A model generated the notes under the pieces. It made no database searches. It saw nothing but the letters and a program-made list of their open reading frames with translations, and was not told the origin of the DNA. The position numbers and the translations under genes were made by a program. Below, in pieces: positions 45,704 to 56,897 of a stretch of DNA of 64,000 bases. How positions within the stretch are numbered: position 1 is the first letter of the stretch; every line of letters starts with the position of its first letter. Origin of the DNA: Sophora flavescens (taxonomy: Eukaryota; Streptophyta; Magnoliopsida; Fabales; Fabaceae); contig CM061063.1 in NCBI GenBank assembly GCA_030762895.1, positions 54,763,196 through 54,827,195 on the forward strand, in the 5' to 3' direction.

Positions 45704-45943
45704 GTAATTCTGTAATGCTTATCCTCTAGCTCTATCCAAGGCTTTAGGATTTTTGTTGTAATGGGCTTACTTGTTTCCATTTCAGTATGACATATCAATA
45801 AATGCATGCATTCAATATCTTTATGTTCTTATCCCTTTTGTTTTTCTACTTTCGCTTTTATTCATCGTTCCTCACCAATAAATGCGGTTTCCCATCTTTA
45901 ACCATTATTCATTCATCTTTCCCTGATAACTACCAAAATGTAG
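45704..45943 (+). other. Candidate intron between protease and RT
   Basis: 240 nt, starting gtaatt and ending aatgtag, T-rich near the 3' end. Removing it joins the protease frame (last full codon TCA, then AA) to A-TCT-AAA-AGT-GAC, continuing without a stop into DSLENDSVNNSAYDF and the RT. It contains stops in the protease frame. An intron here is a known Ogre trait. No transcript data are available. Confidence 0.65.
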
Positions 45944-47366
45944 ATCTAAAAGTGACTCTCTTGAAAATGACAGTGTTAATAACTCAGCATACGATTTTGA
46001 CCATCCTATTGATCACGCCGATGAGGTTGTTGATGATGACGGGGAAGTTCCTCCTGAACTATTAAGGTTGGTAGAACAAGAAGCCAGGGAAATTCGGCCC
46101 CATGAAGAGCCGAGTGAACTAATCAATTTGGGAACTGAAGATGATAAAAAAGAGGTCAAGATCGGCCTTTCCCTGAAAGAAAAGGAGCGAAGTAGGTTGA
46201 TCAAGTTGTTGATGGATTATAAGGATGTTTTTGCATGGTCGTACCAAGACATGCCAAGGTTAGACCCCAGTGTAGCGGAACACAAACTGCCTTTAAATCC
46301 AGAGTGCCCTCCAGTAAAGCAGAAGCTACGAAGGATGAAAGCGGAAATGTCTTTAAAGATCAAGGAGGAGGTCAAGAAGCAGCTGGATGCGGGTTTCCTG
46401 GAAGTGGTAAAGTACCCTCAATGGGTTGCTAACATCGTTCCTATTCCTAAGAAAGATGGAAAGGTTCGAATGTGTGTCGACTATCGAGATCTGAACAGAG
46501 CTAGCCCCAAAGATGATTTTCCTCTGCCTCATATTGATGTTCTTGTAGATAATACTGCCCATCATGCATTATTCTCCTTCATGGATGGATTCTCAGGATA
46601 TAATTAGATTAAGATGGCACCTGAAGATATGGAGAAAACTACATTTGTCATTTTATGGGGAACCTTTTGTTACAAGGTTATGCCCTTTGGCTTGAAAAAT
46701 GCTGGGGCAACATATCAGCAGGCTATGGTGGCTTTATTCCATGACATGATGCATAAGGAGATAGAAGTTTATGTAGATGACCTGATCGCCAAGTCCAGAT
46801 CCGAAGATGACCATGTTGATAATCTGCAGAAACTTTTTGAGCGGTTAAGAAAGTTTAAGCTCCGACTGAATCCAGCCAAGCGCACTTTTGGAGTGAAATC
46901 AGGCAAGCTTTTGGGGTTCATTGTTAGTCAAAGAGGAATAGAGGTTGATCCTGAAAAAGTTCGAGCAATCATCGATATGCCAACACGTCGAACGGAGAAG
47001 GAAGTTCGTGGGTTTTTAGGAAGATTGAACTACATTGCTCGGTTCATCTCCCAATTAACCGCGACATGTGAACCAATCTTTAAATTGCTGCACAAAAATC
47101 AGGCGATGACTTGGAATGAAGATTGTCAAAAAGCCTTTGAGAAGATCAAACAATACCTATAGGAGCCTCCAGTCTTGGTTCCCCTAGTTCCAGGAAGGCC
47201 TCTCATCATGTATTTGACTGTGCTAGATGAATCAATGGGTTGCGTGTTGGGGCAACACGATGAGTCAAGAAGAAAAGAACATGCCATCTATTATCTAAGC
47301 AAGAAGTTCACCAGTTGCGAAGCCAACTACTCACTGCTAGAACGCACACTTGTGCCTTGCGCTTAA
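45944..47366 (+). pseudogene. Reverse transcriptase and first RNase H of the Ogre-like element
   Basis: RT motifs are IVPIPKKDGKVRMCVDYRDLN, FMDGFSGYN, FCYKVMPFGLKNAGATYQ and VYVDDLIAKS (YVDD, about 46770), then LLGFIVSQRGIEVDP. RNase H shows LDESMGCVLGQ and YYLSKKFTSCEANYSLLE. Stops: TAG at 46605 (GYN-stop-IKMAP, CAG fits) and TAG near 47160 (YL-stop-EPPV, CAG fits); frame change near 47350. Otherwise full length. Confidence 0.85.
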
Positions 47367-48438
47367 GGCTCGCCGTTTGAGGCACTACATGTTGTGTTAC
47401 ACTATCTGGTTGGTGTCCAAAATGGATCCAATCAAGTATATCTTTGATAAGCCTGCTCTGACTGGAAGAATTGCTCGCTGGCAAGTCCTGCTATCAGAAT
47501 ATGACATTGTCTATGTCACCCAAAAAGCAATAAAAGGGAGTGCTCTTGCAGAATATCTAGCCAATCAGCCAGTAGAAGATTATGGATCGATGCAATGTGA
47601 TTTCCCAGATGAAGATATAATGGCTTTGTTCGATCGCGAGCAATCACCAGAAAAAGAAAAATGGACCTTGTTATTTGACGGAGCTTCTAATACATTGGGA
47701 CATGGAATTGGGGCAATACTAATCTCACCGAAAAATGATTATTTCCCTGTCACTACTAGGCTTTGCTTTGATTGTACAAACAATATAGCCAAATATGAAG
47801 CTTGTGCGCTCGGGATCCTAGCAGCAATAGAATCAAAGGCAAGGATACTGGAGGTATATGGGGACTCTGCATTAGTCATCCACCAGCTAAGAGGGGAATG
47901 GGAAACCCGAGATGACAAGTTAATCCCGTACCATGATTACATCAAAGGTTTGATTGAGCAGTTTGATGAAGTCACATTTCATCATATTCCCCGAGAAGAT
48001 AACCAATTAGCTAACGTGCTGTCTACCTTGTCCTCGATGTTCAAAGTAAGTGACGAGAGGAACCTACCACTCATCAAAATGGAAAGTCGTGATCATCCTG
48101 CATATTGTCAAGTGATAGAGGAAGAGTCTGATCAAAAACCGTGGTACCACGACATCAAATGCTTCATCCAAAGAAGGGAATACCCTCGGGGCGCTTCAGA
48201 AAATGACAAAAGAACTCTAAGAAGACTTGCAATGGGTTTCTATTTAGATGGAGGTATTCTTTACAAAAGAAACCATGACATGGTGCTGTTGAGGTGCGTG
48301 GACACAAACGAAGCTAAATGGATAATTGAGGAGGTACATGAAGGATCTTTCGGAACACATGCGAGCGGTCATGCAATGGCAAGAAAAATCTTGAGGGCTG
48401 GCCAATATTGGTTGACAATGGAGACAAAGTTGCTTTAA
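47350..48438 (+). CDS. RNase H C-terminus and second (archaeal-type) RNase H
   Basis: Begins in the tail of the first RNase H (TGRIARWQVLLSEYDI, ALAEYLA). From about residue 100 a second RNase H follows: LLFDGASNTLGHGIGAIL (Asp), IAKYEACALGILAAIE (Glu), VYGDSALVIHQLRGEW (Asp) and IPREDNQLANVL (Asp). The pair of RNase H domains defines the Tat lineage. The segment GGILYKRNHDMVLLRCVD and HASGHAMARKILRAGQYW starts the integrase zinc-binding region. The frame is lost near 48437. Confidence 0.8.
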   Translation: MCLALKARRLRHYMLCYTIWLVSKMDPIKYIFDKPALTGRIARWQVLLSEYDIVYVTQKAIKGSALAEYLANQPVEDYGSMQCDFPDEDIMALFDREQSPEKEKWTLLFDGASNTLGHGIGAILISPKNDYFPVTTRLCFDCTNNIAKYEACALGILAAIESKARILEVYGDSALVIHQLRGEWETRDDKLIPYHDYIKGLIEQFDEVTFHHIPREDNQLANVLSTLSSMFKVSDERNLPLIKMESRDHPAYCQVIEEESDQKPWYHDIKCFIQRREYPRGASENDKRTLRRLAMGFYLDGGILYKRNHDMVLLRCVDTNEAKWIIEEVHEGSFGTHASGHAMARKILRAGQYWLTMETKLL

Positions 48439-49391
48439 TTATGCGAAGAAGTGCCATAAGTGTCAAATATATCTTGATAGGGTTCATGCGCCATGACTCC
48501 CTTGAATGTCATGACGGCACCCTGGCCATTCTCAATGTGGGGAATGGATGTGATCGGTCCAATCGAACCAAAAGCCTCGAATGGGCATCGCTTCATTCTT
48601 GTTGCCATTGATTATTTCACAAAGTGGGTTGAGGCTGCATCATATGCCAATGTGACCCGGAATGTCGTGATCAAATTCGTAAAAAGAGAACTAATTTGTC
48701 GTTATGGGTTGCCAAGTGAGATTATCACTGATAATGCGACTAACTTGAACAACAAGATGATGAAAAAGAGATGTGCGAAGACTTCAAGATAAAGCATCAC
48801 AATTCCTCCCCGTATCGCCCAAAGATGAAAGGAGCAGTTGAGGCCGCTAATAAAAATATCAAGAAGATTGTCCAAAAGATGGTGGTGACGTATAAGGATT
48901 GGCACGATATGTTACCTTTTGCTTTGCATGGCTACGGAACCTCTATTCGCACCTCGACAGGGGCAACACCGTATTCTCTGGTGTATGGGAAGGAGACAGT
49001 GCTCCCGATTGAAGTAAAGATTCCCTCATTAAGGGTATTGAGAGAGGCAGAATTGGAAGAAGCCGAGTGGGTCCAAGATTGACTCGATCAATTGAACCTT
49101 ATTGAAGAGAAGAGATTAGCAGCACTGTGTCACGACCAATTGTACCATAAAAGGTTGATGAGAGCTTACGAGAAGAAAGTACACCCGCGGCAATTTCGGG
49201 AGGGTGATCTAGTGCTAAAAAAGATCCTACCAATGCAAAAGGATCATCGTGGGAAGTGGACCCCGAACTACGAAGGATCTTACGTTGTGAAAAAGGCCTT
49301 CTCGTGAGGAGCTTTAATTCTCACCAGGATGGATGGGGAGGATCTTCGACTCCCTGTAAACTCAGATGCAGTCAAAAAGTATTATGCTTGA
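48439..49391 (+). pseudogene. Integrase of the Ogre-like element, broken
   Basis: Catalytic core with WGMDVIGPI (first Asp, about 48540), IITDNATNL (second Asp, about 48725) and GAVEAANKNIKKI (Glu, about 48840), the DDE set. Then TPYSLVYGKETVLPIEV and a C-terminal part with FREGDLVLKK and YEGSYVVKKAFSGG-like sequence. Breaks: frame loss at about 48437-48490 and 48765-48780, TGA at 49080 (CGA fits), TGA at 49305 (GGA fits). The polyprotein would end at TGA 49389-49391 after KKYYA. Confidence 0.8.
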
Positions 49392-50323
49392 ACGCACTTC
49401 CCAAAAAAAAAAAAGAGTGAAAAATGAAAAAGAAAAGCTCGTTAGGCTAAAAATATGAAAAGACAGTCTAAGCAAAAGTTAGAGCAACCCGCTAGACTGA
49501 AAACCTGAAAAGGCGGTCTAGGCAAAAGTTAGGGTCAAAAAAATAAAATAAACAAGGGAAGTGTCGTCAAGCCGAGGAACTGGGGCAATCAGTGGGCTAG
49601 ATGCATGAAGACTGGGACAGATAGCACGCTCAGATGATGATTAATGAGCAGTCAAGATGGTATGAGAGAGACTAACACTAGTTATGGAAAGAGGTGTCAC
49701 TTGAGGAGATGCGATTCCACTCCACAACCCTTTTTGCAATTCCATACTCCATTGTAATATCTGTTTGTATACTTTTTCAGTACAAATATAATGACATTGA
49801 CTCCCAATTCTTTTTACCCTTATCTCTTTCTCTTAACTTTTGTCAATTGTGTGTGTGCATTCATCATGATAAGTATATACTGGAATGTGAAACATGTATT
49901 GGTGTCTTCAAAAGCATTTAGAATTTCTTTGAAAGTCTCAAAAGTTCGTAAATAGCAAGATGATCTCCCGACAAAGGACTCCGTGGTCTACTGACAAGAA
50001 GCACGGGGACAATCATTGCAAAGGAAGCGTACCCTTTCAAAAGTGCTTGGCCTTTAATCTCCACGAAGACAGGACATGTTTTAGTTCATCTCAGAGCTTG
50101 TCTGTGATCAACACTTTAAAGGGTCAAGGGTGATAATAATAAAAACCACCTAAGCGATGAAAAAATTAAAAATAGTAACGTGTTACGAGCTTTCCTTGTG
50201 TTGCATTGAAATCATTTGAGGTTTTCATCAAGCATATAGGACATTTTTGGCATCATGCATTGCAATTGTTTATCTCTTGTGATCACAAAACCCAGTAAAT
50301 TGCACAGACACCGTAAGTTCTTC
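49392..50323 (+). other. 3' untranslated region before the tandem repeats
   Basis: No gene supported. Two related blocks with gctagactgaaa(a)acctgaaaag-like sequence (about 49440-49530) are visible. Long non-coding 3' regions are normal for this lineage. Confidence 0.5.
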
Positions 50324-51430
50324 CAAGCTTCAGCGGATAACCGACTCCGCAAGCTTTTAACCTTTCTTTTCAAGCTTCAGCGGATAACCGACTCCGCAAG
50401 GTTGCAATCTTCTCTGTCAAGCTTTGGCAGGTACCATGCCCCGTAAGTTCTTCTTGTTTTCAAGCTTCAGCGGACAACCGACTCTGTAAGGTTTTAACAT
50501 TCCTTTTCAAGCTTCAGCGGATAACCAACTCCGCATGCTTTTCATTTTCTGTCAAGCTTCAGTGGATAACCGACTCCGCAAGCTTTTAATCATTTTGCTT
50601 TCAAGCTTCAGCGGATAACCAACTCCGCATGCTTTTCATTTTCTGTCAAGCTTCAATGGATAACCGACTCCGCAAGCTTTTAATCATTTTGCTTTCAAGC
50701 TTCAGCGGACAACCGACTCCGTAAGCTTTTAACATTTTTGTTCAAGCTTCAGCGGATAACCGACTCCGCAAGCTTTTAACTTTTATTTTCAAGCTTCAGC
50801 GGATAACCGACTCCGCACGCTTTTTATTTCCTGTCAAGCTTCAGTGGATAACCGACCCCATAAGCTTTTTACCTTTCCTTTCAAGCTTCAGTGGATAACC
50901 GACTCCGCAAGCTTTTAACCTTTTAATTCCAAGCTTCAGCGGATAACCGACTCCGTAAGCTTTTTACCTTTCCTTTAAAGCTTCAGCGGATAACCAACTC
51001 CGCGTGCTTTTTATTTTCTGTCAAGCTTCAGTGGATAACCGACTCCGCAAGCTTTTAATCCTTTTGCTTTCAAGCTTCAGCGGACAACCGACTCCGTAAG
51101 CTTTCAACGTTTCCTTTCAAGCTTCAGCGGATACTCGACTCCGCATGCTTTTTTATTTTCGGCCAAGCTTCAGAGGATAATCGGCTCCACAAGCTTTTTA
51201 CCTTTCCTTTCAAGCTTTAGCGGATACCCGACTCCGCAAGCTTTTAACCTTTCTTTTCAGGTTTCAGCGGATAACTGACTCCGCAAGCTTTTAACCTTTC
51301 TGTCAAGCTTCGACGGGTGCCGTACCCCGTAAGCTCTGCTCGTTCAAGCTTCAGCGGACAAACGACTCCGCAAGCATTTTATCTTTCTGTTCGAGCTTCT
51401 ACGGGCAGTCCATCCCGCAAGCTTTTAATT
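50324..51430 (+). repeat. Tandem repeat array, 43-49-bp hairpin units, 3' of integrase
   Basis: About 24 units, typically starting caagcttcagcggataacc, with starts at 50324, 50371, 50418, 50461, 50508, 50553, 50602 and onward. Each unit can fold: AAGCTT pairs with AAGCTT and GCGGA with TCCGC around an 8-nt loop. Units near 50418, 51304 and 51389 changed both stem sides together (GGCA/TGCC, ACGGG/CCCGT, CGGG/CCCG). Tandem repeats in this position are known for Ogre/Tat elements and can seed satellites. Confidence 0.9.
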
Positions 51431-51548
51431 ATGCATCCGTTTACTTGTCAGTGAACTCCGGCCAAAATTGGAGTTCATGTCTTTACTTGTTTCTTATAAC
51501 GATAATAGGTTAACTACGGTTACACCTACTATCTAATAAGAAACAAGT

Positions 51549-51562
51549 AAAGAGGGGCAGCC
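51549..51562 (+). other. Polypurine tract before the 3' LTR
   Basis: The purine-rich aaagaggggcag directly precedes the 3' LTR, where plus-strand synthesis would be primed. Confidence 0.7.
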
Positions 51563-54234
51563 GTGAACACCTAATTTTGCCCGGATTTTTTTAATCAATG
51601 TTTTGAAGGAAAAAAAAGACAAGACTGATAACAAAAAAAGACTTTGCAAAAAATGTTTTTTATTCTTGGCCCATTACATCATCAAATGGAGCCCATTTTC
51701 ATTTTTATCTTTTGGGCCCATTATCCCAAACCCAACCAAAAAATTGTTTTTATTCTGATTGTTAAAATAAAAAATAATAAAAAGTATTTTTTTTTTGAAA
51801 TGATCAGCTCCCATGCTTGTACCACTCTTTGTCTTCTTCTTCTTTTTCAAAAAAAGGGGACAATGGTACAAGCCATCCCTACCCTTGCTGCCCTTGCAAG
51901 GTGGTGGAGCAAAGGCTGATTTGCTCCCCACTACGTGTACCCCCGCCAGCTAGCCCAACAGGAAGATTTGTCATCTTCTTCCCTCTGGTGCTATATATTG
52001 AACAGTGACCAAAGGAAGAGGAGGAGAAAAAACAACAAAAAAAATACTCAATATTCTCCTCTCCAACCTTTAGCAACCATCACTCCCAAATCACAAATCA
52101 ACACAAATACCCAAATACTCTATGATACCAAAAAAAATTAAAAAAAAACTCTTTTTTTTTTTTCTGTTTCTTTCTTTCGTTCTCTGTTTCTTCTTCTTCC
52201 TCCCTGCATCATCTTCCCCCTCTCATTCTTCTTCTTCTTCAACAACCCAACAACAACAAAGCAAAAAAAAAAAAAAAAAAAGTCACACACACACACACAC
52301 ACTCACCTTCATCCTTCCACCTTCATATTCATCCCTCTCATTTCACCTTCCTCCTTCATCTCCCCACAACTCAGCCCATCTCCTTCTTCCTCCTCATACA
52401 ACAACCGCGCAACCCGGTTCCTGTCCAGTCGCACCGCGCCGCGCCAACACAAGATCCGCGAGACCACCGCGACCTCCGCTGCTGGGGAGGTGCAGATCCG
52501 CGTTTCTGGTTCGTCCTCCACCACGCGTTTCTGGTTCGTCCTCCACCACGCGAACGCCACCCCTCTGCGCGACCACCACGACCTCCACCACTGGGAGTTG
52601 CAGATCCGCGAGCTCCACCCCGCATCCGTGATGCCCACCCTTGCCTCTGTTGCGTCGCCATTCCTCCACGCCTGTTGAGCTCCTTGGACCTTCTCCCTCT
52701 GTTCTCATTGGTAATGAGGAGAAGTCTCCCTCTGCTTCTTCTTTTGCCTTCTTGTTTTTAGTTTTGTTCCCTTATTTATTTGATTTATAGTGGGTACTGA
52801 TATCATATTTGGGCATGTGGTGGTTTGGTAGCAGGTGACCCAAATTGCTTGTCTTTTTATTTTTATTGTTTTGTTTGTTTTGTCGTGTTTCTTTATTTTT
52901 TTATTTTTTTAAAAAAGGGGTTATGATTGGGCCAAGGATGTAGTAGACCCATCGGCATGAAATATGAGCTATGGGCTAACTACTAGGTCTCTCTTTTCGT
53001 TTTTCCCTTTTAGTGTTGTTTTTATAAAGTTTGGGCCAATACATAAGATTCCAACAAAAACAAATGTGTTCCCAATTTTTTATTTTTTTTTACTGATATG
53101 GGACTTCTTCAAATTTGGGTCAGATTCTTTTCCTTTTCTTTTAAACAAAAATGCTTTAGTAAAAATTAATTAATATTAAAAAAGGGGAAGAATTTTGTTT
53201 TAAGACAAAAAGGGTGCTAAAAAATAAAATTTCTTTCGAGTTCACGTAGCGATCTACAACGTTAATGTATGAATTTTTCATCCTCAAGTGTTGTATGAAT
53301 TGTAAGGGTTCATCGTATAGCTCTGCTATCTTTAACGTTGTGCAAGAGTGAATTCCCTTTTGTTAAAATATTAAAATGTTTCCAATTTACTCTTTTTACA
53401 AGATTTTCTCAAAATTTATAAGATAAAAAAAATCTCTTTTAAATTCACGCAACAATCTACGACGTTGATGTATGGACTTATCCATCCTCAAGTGTCGTAT
53501 GAATTGTAAGGGTTTATCGTATGACACTACTATCTTAGACTCTATGCAAAAGTGAATTTATTCTGAAATAAAATCTTTTTAAAATAAAATCAAAACTAAA
53601 TCAAATCTTTATCAAAAATTAAAATCAACCAACCAATCAAATATTTTCTAAAGAACTATGTGCCTTTGAGTTTCCCATCACACCCGGGAATACGTAGGAG
53701 CAAGATAAATCATCTTGTCAAGTCAAAACTAAATTTTCCTTTTTTTGTGTCCTTTTTATGTTAAAATAATTAATCAAAATAATTAAACTTTTCTTTTTTG
53801 GGATGCTCTATGGACATGGTGCCATGTCCAGTCCCTTAGAGTAGAGGTTACCCTGTGGACTCATGTGCCATGTTCAACCTCATTTAGTTTTTATAAACAA
53901 TAAATTTAAAATTATAAAAATTAATAAAAATTAAAAATATTAAAAATTAAAAAAACAATTCTTTCTTGTAAATAATTTTTGGGGTAAGATAAATATTTAA
54001 AGGGTTATCAAAATGTTTTTGCACAATTAACTTAAGGTACCGTTTTTAAACAGACGATGTGGGGTGCTAACACCTTCCTTACTCGTAACCAACTCCCGGT
54101 CTCATCTCTTTCTTTTTTTAGACCAGTTTACCTTTAAATAATTGGGTTTTCTAAAATTTTCCCAATAAAAATTTTAGTGACAACTCTTTTTTTATCTCTC
54201 CTTTTCTCGACGTCCGAACGAGACGATCGCGACA
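51563..54234 (+). repeat. 3' LTR of the Ogre-like element
   Basis: Matches 30078-32744 throughout. First bases are CG where the 5' LTR has TG. It carries an extra tandem copy of a roughly 25-bp segment (cgtttctggttcgtcctcca..., 52501-52550) that is single in the 5' LTR (31025-31049). Scattered substitutions and small indels elsewhere indicate an old insertion. Confidence 0.85.
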
Positions 54235-54871
54235 TATAATCTCTCTCTTTATTTATTTATTTATATATATATATATATTATATCATTCCTCAAAATATTA
54301 AATATATTATTTTCGTAGGAAAACTCATTTTAATAAGGATCCCTTACTCATTAGTGTCGTGAGAAAAGACTGAAAGTCTGAAAGTGTGTTGTTTTCAATG
54401 TGGGACTCCATGTTATGATGTCATCTTAAAATTTTATAATTACTATTCATATCATATTACTGTCTAATGTTTGACTCTTCACAAAATAGAGAGGATGTGA
54501 GGGGAGATTATCCGAATTTGTAATGTTATTGGTCACTTTTGAGGGCCATAAATCCCAAAGCGGTGGGGATTGGTAATGTCACTTTCATTACTGTAATATG
54601 TTCACAGCTTTCAATTTCTCATTGCACATGCACCTCATAAATGTCTACTAATACTACTAGCCCTCACACTTCCCTGGTTAGATAAAGGAGGTCAATGAAG
54701 GAAACTCCATTGGATATTTCAAATTTTGAAGTGTTGGAAAAAAGATGAACTTGTAAAGACTGCGGTTGACTTGCAATTTGGCTTCAGAACCAATGTAGCC
54801 ATGAGAAGCTTTTTCGGCCAAATTTTCTGAGTTCGACAGTTTTATGAACCATTCGGGGCTTCTATCTAAAC
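54235..54871. other. Host sequence with microsatellite
   Basis: A (TTTA)n/(TA)n tract lies at about 54250-54285, right after the Ogre-like element. The remainder shows no gene or repeat that I recognise. Confidence 0.5.
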
Positions 54872-55106
54872 GGTCCGTTTGTTTTAGATTTTGATATAAT
54901 TAATTTTAAAAGAATTGATTTTGAAAAAATCAAAGTTAAAAAAATTGATTGTGTTTGATAACAATATTTTAAAAATGGGTTTAGAAGAATTGATTTTATT
55001 TGGATGATAAAGTCAAATCACTTTTGAAGTGTAAATATATAGAATTTTGTGGATCCTACATCTAGAATCAATTATTTCCAACGGAGTTTCATAAACAAAC
55101 GAATGA
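54872..55106. mobile_element. Possible MITE
   Basis: An AT-rich block of about 235 bp bounded by inverted cgtttgttt (about 54877-54885) and aaacaaacg (about 55093-55101). No convincing target duplication, so only tentative. Confidence 0.3.
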
Positions 55107-55222
55107 ACAGTACCCAGATATATAAACAGTAACCCCAAAGTGAAAAAAATTGCCATTTATGTTGAGAAGAATCTCAACCAAACAGGCACAATGTTTGACG
55201 CAGACTTCACCGGTTGGTAGAT

Positions 55223-55352
55223 ATATTTGCAATGAAGACAATGGAAAAAATAGCGAAATATCAAGACGTAATGGATACCTAATAGCTAAACCTCCTAGAT
55301 AAAAAAATGATTATTATTCAATTTTACTTTTAGAAATTTATAGTAACCAACT
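55223..55352. repeat. Host segment duplicated near 60753-61372
   Basis: The first part (gcaatgaagacaatgg to ggatacctaatagc) recurs inverted at 60753-60815; the second part (taaacctcctagataaa to tagtaaccaac) recurs in direct orientation at 61306-61372. The duplicate ends four bases before the CACTA terminus at 55357. Confidence 0.8.
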
Positions 55353-55387
55353 CAGGCATTAGTAGAAAATATATCTTTAACGACTAG

Positions 55388-55612
55388 TTTTAACAGCGGT
55401 TAGACAAAAATCGACGTTATAAAAAAGGCGATGTGATTTCATAAAATATCTGGATCATTTAAAACACTTGTAACAGTGGTTGTACGGTAACCGCCGTTAC
55501 AAGTTAGATATTTTCATAATATTGGTGGAGAGAAAATCTTTTAACAACGGTTGATAGACAACCGCTGTTAAAAGTGACATATAACAGTGGTTCGAATTGA
55601 AACCGCCATTAC
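55388..55612. repeat. CACTA subterminal repeats, paired inverted
   Basis: At least three inverted pairs: aacagtggtt with accgccgttac (55472-55503), aacaacggtt with aaccgctgtta (55543-55571), aacagtggtt with accgccattac (55582-55612). Such sites bind CACTA transposase or its accessory protein. Confidence 0.7.
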
Positions 55613-56255
55613 ATGTCTTTATATTTTAACATATGAAAACTCAGGTTACTTGTTCACTCCCGCGCCCTAACACATGTACATTTCTTCAACCCATGTTCCT
55701 TCCTCCTCGTCTCCGTGACGCCACCGTGACCACCATAGTTCCTTCGTCCCCGTCCCTTCGTCCTCTCTCACTCCGGCTCTACCTCGTAAGCTCTCTCTCT
55801 CCCTTTTCGTTTGTTGCGATTTATTTTGCATTTTATGCGTCTCTGTTTCTGTTTTTGGGTTTCATTGAAGAACATGTTTGTGGTTCTATGCATTTCTGTT
55901 TTATCTTGTGATTTTGGATTTTGATGTTTTTGTGGGTGGTTTTGTTTCATTGTTTTTGCGTTTTGGTTTATGCCTGTTGTCTCTCTTTCTATGTCATATA
56001 TGCGTCTCTGTTTCATTAATTTTGTGGGTGGTTTTGTGTTTTATGTTTTGTGTAAAATGTTGTTATGGCTATTGTTTTGCTTATGGTTCATGCTCATGGT
56101 CATGGTTGTTTATTTGCAAAGGTGACGATAATATAATTTGTTAGGGTTTAGATGCTCCTATGAAATGTATTGACCATTGATGCAAGGAAATATCATTAGA
56201 GTCCATCTAATTATTTTACAGAATGTAGTTGTGTGTATATTTACAGAACGTAGCT

Positions 56256-56897
56256 ATGGATCATAGTTGGATGGTTAGTAGACGCACAAGTGATGAGTAT
56301 CGGAAGGGAGTGGAAGAGTTTCTAGAATTTGCTCAAAGAAATCTTCCTGATAGTAATGGAAAGTTTTGTTGTCCTTGTGTCCAATGTGTGAATATGAGAA
56401 AATGTGAAGCTAAGGAAATATGTACTCATCTTATTTATGAAGGGATTTGCAAGAATTATACAAGATGGATATGGCATGGTGATGTCTTGTTAAACCAGCC
56501 AACTATGTCCCAAACTGAGGAAGTTGATGTAGATATGGAAGACGATCGACTAGAGGACATGATCCGTGATATTGGACAAGAGTCTTTTCAGCGAGCAAAT
56601 GTATATGATACTTTGTGCTGTGATGCGGAGAAACCTTTGTATCCGATGTGCACTACTTATACACAGTTGTCGGTGATGTTAAAATTGTTCAGTGTGAAGG
56701 CGAGAAATGGGTGGAGTGATAAAAGCTTCACTGAATTGCTTGAGTTGTTGAAGAACATGCTTCCAGAAGGCAACACAATGCCGGATTGTAACTATGAGGT
56801 GAATAAGGTACTGTGTCCGATGGGAATGGAGTATAAGAAGAGACACGCATGCCCTAATAATTGCATATTATATAAGGGTGTGTATGAAGAGTTGCAC
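56256..56897 (+). pseudogene. CACTA TNP2-type transposase, N-terminal fragment
   Basis: Start MDHSWMVSRRTSDEYRKGV. Residues about 1-80 match the transposase-associated N-terminal domain with Cys/His ligands (CCPCVQCVNMRKCEAKEICTH is its core pattern, GICKNYTRWIWHGD follows). Then comes an acidic linker and the start of the TNP2 region (NGWSDKSFTELLELLKNMLPEG, YKKRHACPNNCILYKG). The frame runs into LTR sequence at 56898, so the catalytic domain is missing. Confidence 0.75.

Larger units (their letters stand above)
30078..54234 (+). mobile_element. Ty3/Gypsy Tat/Ogre-like LTR retrotransposon with nested insertion
   Basis: Two LTRs of about 2.67 kb (30078-32744, 51563-54234) enclose primer site, extra ORF1, gag, protease, RT, RNase H, archaeal-type RNase H and integrase in the Gypsy order. 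The extra ORF upstream of gag, the intron between protease and RT, the double RNase H and the tandem repeats 3' of integrase are hallmarks of Tat/Ogre. Without the nested element it is about 18.5 kb. Flanks are TATGA (left) and TATAA (right), an imperfect target duplication. All frames carry stops or shifts, so it is not autonomous now. Confidence 0.85.
55357..56897 (+). mobile_element. CACTA (En/Spm) transposon, left part
   Basis: Begins CATTAGTAGAAAA, a one-base variant of the CACTA terminus. Subterminal repeats of the form taacagcggtt and aaccgccgttac recur in both orientations at 55388-55612, typical of CACTA ends. A transposase fragment follows. The element is cut at 56897 by an LTR, and no right end is visible. 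Confidence 0.7.

Noticed and set aside
50324..51430. CRISPR array
   Set aside because: Spacer-like parts are not unique, unit length varies from 43 to 49 bp, the genome is a plant, and the array lies in a retrotransposon 3' region.
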